A stretch of 8,339 nt of DNA. It comes from Mycoplasmatota bacterium. GTDB lineage: Bacteria; Bacillota_I; Bacilli_A; Izemoplasmatales; Izemoplasmataceae. Positions 5,863-8,339 of the stretch are shown here, in pieces. Numbering within the stretch: position 1 is the stretch's first letter; each line of letters opens with the position of its first letter. A program made the position numbers and the translations under genes. The notes under the pieces were generated by a model that saw only the letters and a list, made by a program, of their open reading frames with translations, made no database searches and was not told the origin of the DNA. Where the stretch lies: NCBI GenBank assembly GCA_030636545.1, contig DAOVWR010000048.1:1-8339 (forward strand). The letters run 5' to 3'.

Positions 5863-7908
5863 TTATAAAATTCCTGCTCCAAACAATGTTGCGAATACTA
5901 AACTGATAGTAGTCATTAATTTTATTAAGATATCAATCGCAGGACCTGCAGTATCTTTGAATGGATCTCCAACAGTATCTCCTGTAATCGCAGCTTTATG
6001 AGCTAGACTACCTTTACCACCATGGTGTCCTTGTTCAATATACTTCTTAGCATTGTCCCAAGCTCCACCACTATTAGCCATAAATATTGCTAACATTATT
6101 CCAGTAATTAATGTACCAGCTAGCATTCCACCAAGTGCTTCAGCTCCGAATAAGAAACCAACAAGTAATGGTGAACCAATTGCAAGCACTGCAGGAATAA
6201 TCATTTCTTTTAAAGCGGCAGTAGTTGAAATTTCAACACAACGTGCGTAGTCAGGTTTTCCAGTTCCTTCTAAGATACCAGGGATTTCTCTAAACTGTCT
6301 ACGAACTTCTTCAATCATTTGATTAGCTGCTTTACCAACACTCTTAATAGTTAATGAACTAAATAAGAATGCTAACATTCCTCCAATCATTAATCCAGCA
6401 ATAACTTTTGGATTAACGATATTGATACCGTTTGTTAATTCTGCAGCAACTGTGAAGGCACTAAATAATGCTAATGCAGTTAAAGCGGCACTACCAATTG
6501 CGAATCCTTTTGCAATTGCAGCAGTAGTATTCCCTACACTGTCAAGTTCATCTGTAATTTTTCTAACCTTAGGATCAAGTTTTGCCATTTGCGCAATTCC
6601 ACCGGCATTATCAGCAATTGGTCCATAAGCATCAACACCAACAGTCATACCAGCAGTACCTAACATACCAACAGCGGCAAGTCCAATACCAAATAATCCA
6701 CCAAAGTTAAACGCAACTACTGTACCAACTGCTATGATAATAACTGGGATTGCAGTACTTTGCATTCCAGTAGCCATTCCACTAATTATATTAGTTGCAT
6801 GACCTGTTTCAGATTGCTTAGCAATTTCTTTTACATAACGATATTCAGCAGCAGTATAATATTCACTAACTAAACCAATTAACAATCCAATCGCAAGACC
6901 AATAACAATACTATAGAAAGGTCCATATTCGTAAGGTAATGTAGTATTAGTAGTTGTAAATATACCTTGATTTACGAAATACCAGTTAAGTCCAAATGCA
7001 GCAACAACAAATATCAGTCCCGCAGCATAAGTTCCTAATTTTAACGCTTTATGAGGATTGCTTCCATCTTTTCCTTTAACAAATAAAGTTCCAAGCATTG
7101 AAGATATAACACCAACAGCAGCAACAATTAAAACAAATATTGCTCCATCAATCGCATACCATAATGCTCCAATAGTAGCAGCACCAATAATCGAACTAAC
7201 GTAAGATTCTAATAAGTCACTACCCATACCAGCAACATCACCAACGTTATCTCCAACGTTATCAGCGATAACAGCAGGATTACGTGGATCATCTTCAGGA
7301 ATACCAGCTTCAACTTTTCCAACTAAATCAGCACCAACATCAGCTGCTTTAGTGAAAATACCTCCACCAACACGTCCAAATAATGCAATACTTGAAGCAC
7401 CTAAACTATATCCTGCAGCTATTTCAACTGCGTCATATGCTTCGATCCCAAAATACTTTGTAGCAATAATAAATACTAATACTACACCTAATAGTCCAAA
7501 TCCAACAACAGCCATACCCATAACTGCTCCACCTTTGAAAGCAATTCCTAGTGCTCTTGCCATTCCATGGTCTTGAGCAGCAGTAGCTGTTCTTGAATTT
7601 GCATCAGTAGCACTTTTCATACCAATGATTCCCGCTAATGCACTAAATAATGCACCAAGTACAAATGATAAAGCGGTACCTATCCCAAGTGGCGAAAGCC
7701 AAATCGCGGGGAACGTAACAATTACAAAGATAATAATTACCGTGTATTCTTTCTTTAAGAAAGCATTTGCTCCTTCTTTAATATACCCAGATATTTCAAC
7801 AACCTTGTCGCTTCCCATTGGGGCTTTAATAACCTGCTTATAAAGAAAAAAAGCATAAAATATTGCACTAAGACTTAGTGCGACTGTAACATATAATAAA
7901 TTCTCCAT
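5863..7908 (-). CDS. hppA: Membrane-bound ion-pumping pyrophosphatase, K+-dependent type
   Basis: This integral membrane enzyme hydrolyses pyrophosphate and pumps H+ and/or Na+ out of the cytoplasm. At 681 residues with about 16 membrane segments it is full length. Substrate-site motifs are intact: ADVGADLVGKVE (189-200), PEDDPRNPAVIADNVGDNVGD (204-224), DAYGPIADNAGG (426-437), and GDTVGDPFKDTAGP (643-656). In GNTTAAIAKG (459-468) the residue after GNTT is Ala (463) rather than the Lys of K+-independent enzymes, which by known family rules marks K+ dependence. The membrane glutamate sits in DLLES (E234), the position known from Na+-pumping members such as the Thermotoga enzyme, so Na+ or Na+/H+ transport is plausible but inferred. 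AGGAGGT precedes the ATG at 7908. The gene stands alone, with its own promoter and terminator. Confidence 0.96.
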   Translation of the reverse strand: MENLLYVTVALSLSAIFYAFFLYKQVIKAPMGSDKVVEISGYIKEGANAFLKKEYTVIIIFVIVTFPAIWLSPLGIGTALSFVLGALFSALAGIIGMKSATDANSRTATAAQDHGMARALGIAFKGGAVMGMAVVGFGLLGVVLVFIIATKYFGIEAYDAVEIAAGYSLGASSIALFGRVGGGIFTKAADVGADLVGKVEAGIPEDDPRNPAVIADNVGDNVGDVAGMGSDLLESYVSSIIGAATIGALWYAIDGAIFVLIVAAVGVISSMLGTLFVKGKDGSNPHKALKLGTYAAGLIFVVAAFGLNWYFVNQGIFTTTNTTLPYEYGPFYSIVIGLAIGLLIGLVSEYYTAAEYRYVKEIAKQSETGHATNIISGMATGMQSTAIPVIIIAVGTVVAFNFGGLFGIGLAAVGMLGTAGMTVGVDAYGPIADNAGGIAQMAKLDPKVRKITDELDSVGNTTAAIAKGFAIGSAALTALALFSAFTVAAELTNGINIVNPKVIAGLMIGGMLAFLFSSLTIKSVGKAANQMIEEVRRQFREIPGILEGTGKPDYARCVEISTTAALKEMIIPAVLAIGSPLLVGFLFGAEALGGMLAGTLITGIMLAIFMANSGGAWDNAKKYIEQGHHGGKGSLAHKAAITGDTVGDPFKDTAGPAIDILIKLMTTISLVFATLFGAGIL

Positions 7909-7913
7909 TGTCT

Positions 7914-7920
7914 ACCTCCT
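7914..7920 (-). promoter_or_regulatory. Ribosome binding site of hppA
   Basis: On the minus strand this reads AGGAGGT, five bases before the ATG at 7908. It is a near-consensus site that fixes the start. Confidence 0.88.
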
Positions 7921-7937
7921 CATATTTATACCTTTAT

Positions 7938-7966
7938 ATTCTAACAAATGTAAGCGCTATATACAA
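7938..7966 (-). promoter_or_regulatory. hppA promoter with extended -10
   Basis: On the minus strand TTGTAT (7961-7966) is followed by 17 bases ending in TGT, then TAGAAT (7938-7943). The predicted start near 7931 gives a leader of about 23 bases. The architecture matches the rpsT promoter closely. Confidence 0.6.
7949..7962. promoter_or_regulatory. cre-like (LacI/CcpA-type) operator candidate in the hppA promoter
   Basis: TGTAAGCGCTATAT matches 12 of 14 positions of the Bacillus catabolite-response consensus TGWAANCGNTNWCA; only the last two bases differ. It lies within the -35/-10 spacer and overlaps the -35, where a bound repressor would block hppA transcription. Whether this organism has CcpA cannot be seen. 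Confidence 0.35.
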
Positions 7967-7994
7967 TGATTATTTAAAATCATTTTGTATACAA
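7960..7994. repeat. Imperfect inverted repeat upstream of hppA
   Basis: TATACAA (7960-7966) is mirrored by TTGTATA (7985-7991), and internally AATGATT (7965-7971) by AATCATT (7978-7984). The right half contains a perfect ten-base palindrome TTGTATACAA (7985-7994). It has no U-run of its own and overlaps the hppA -35, which fits an operator better than a terminator. Confidence 0.4.
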
Positions 7995-7997
7995 ATT

Positions 7998-8019
7998 AAA
8001 AAACGCCCAGAAGGGCGTT
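7998..8019 (-). terminator. Terminator of the gene at the right edge
   Basis: A GC-rich hairpin AACGCCC (8002-8008) with GGGCGTT (8013-8019), four-base loop, ends on the minus strand in six U from the A-stretch 7998-8003. It lies 15 bases after the stop codon at 8035. Confidence 0.9.
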
Positions 8020-8034
8020 AGAGATTACTGTTGT

Positions 8035-8339
8035 TTAGTTTAAGAAGAAGAAAGTTAAGATGATATCTAAAGTAAAAACGGTCAATATAAGATAGAATAA
8101 GTAATTAGGGATGAGTAAAGTAAGTTTTTTTATGTAAGGGTGGATATAGACAATAGTCAAATATGATACGATTCCAAATAAAGTTGTCGGTATATAACAA
8201 ATATAATTTAATTGACACGGTAAAAATTCTCCATAATTCCATAGTTTAATACCATATAAAAATTCAAATCCATAGCCTGTAACTGCTTCTGATAAGCCAG
8301 TGGTAAATATTGCTGTAAATATTAATAAAATATTTTTTG
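8035..8339 (-). CDS. Multi-pass membrane protein, C-terminal part, PF06541 (ABC_trans_CmpB)-like
   Basis: An open frame enters from the right edge (first whole codon ends at 8337 on the plus strand) and stops with TAA at 8035-8037, giving 100 visible residues and no start. It is strongly hydrophobic, with about three membrane segments. The stretch E-A-V-T-G-Y-G-F-E-F-L-Y-G-I-K-L-W-N-Y-G, then N-Y-I-C and I-H-P-Y-I, resembles the C-terminal half of the 'putative ABC-transporter type IV' family (PF06541). Those proteins carry E-x-x-x-G-x-x-x-E, then a W-D-Y motif, then N-x-x-G-x-I-C. Here W-N-Y replaces W-D-Y. The family's function is not established despite its name. A hairpin terminator follows it, so it is transcribed separately from hppA. 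The family call is from memory of the pattern and is moderate; that it is a real coding region is nearly certain. Confidence 0.6.
   Translation of the reverse strand, partial: KNILLIFTAIFTTGLSEAVTGYGFEFLYGIKLWNYGEFLPCQLNYICYIPTTLFGIVSYLTIVYIHPYIKKLTLLIPNYLFYLILTVFTLDIILTFFFLN

Noticed and set aside
5724..5906. Plus-strand 60-codon frame across the DUF188-hppA junction
   Set aside because: It is antisense to two real genes and spans a terminator and a promoter; no family resemblance.
6053..7843. Several plus-strand open frames (65-74 codons) opposite hppA
   Set aside because: They lie wholly antisense to a highly conserved gene, are rich in Pro/Ala/Ile as expected of a reversed membrane protein, and lack ribosome sites.
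1..8339. CRISPR array, tRNA or rRNA gene, insertion sequence
   Set aside because: No repeat-spacer periodicity, tRNA cloverleaf with a T-arm GGTTCRA, or transposase motif was seen on either strand.

Overview
The window is low-GC, gene-dense bacterial DNA read with the standard code (Trp is TGG and no in-frame TGA is needed). Gene content and order point to a Bacillota/Mycoplasmatota-type organism: comEA-comEC-holA converging on rpsT is the Bacillus-like order. The AT-richness, compact promoters and absence of comEB would fit a free-living relative of the mollicutes (Haloplasma/Izemoplasma-like), but that placement is inference.

Layout. Positions 23-3650 (+) carry a likely operon: comEA (DNA-binding competence protein), comEC (DNA channel and nuclease, overlapping comEA by 29 bases) and holA (DNA polymerase III delta subunit). 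A strong bidirectional hairpin at 3652-3685 closes it. On the minus strand, 3700-4749 encodes a secreted lipoprotein whose C-terminus resembles an FMN-binding module. The 292-base gap 4750-5041 holds no recognisable gene. It does contain a set of plus-strand hairpins ending in a U-tract, which may be a small RNA, plus the rpsT terminator. From 5042 to 5797 (-) lie rpsT and a YaiI/YqxD (DUF188) protein. From 5863 to 7908 (-) lies a complete membrane-bound ion-pumping pyrophosphatase of the K+-dependent type. The right edge (8035-8339, -) is the C-terminal 100 residues of a multi-pass membrane protein cut by the window end, resembling the PF06541 'putative ABC-transporter type IV' family.

How it works together. 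The left block is DNA uptake and replication housekeeping. The right block is ribosomal, RNA-linked and membrane-energetic housekeeping, mostly one gene per transcription unit. Nearly every minus-strand gene has its own TATAAT-like -10, often an extended (TGn) one, and its own hairpin terminator. The parts packed most tightly are the hppA terminator, which contains the -35 of the next gene, and two promoters whose predicted transcript begins only about 10 bases before the start codon. No mobile element, CRISPR array, tRNA or rRNA is seen, and I see no clear new multi-gene system. The least explained items are the RNA-like structure at 4849-4988, the lipoprotein with an altered flavinylation-like motif, and the operator-like inverted repeats in front of hppA.
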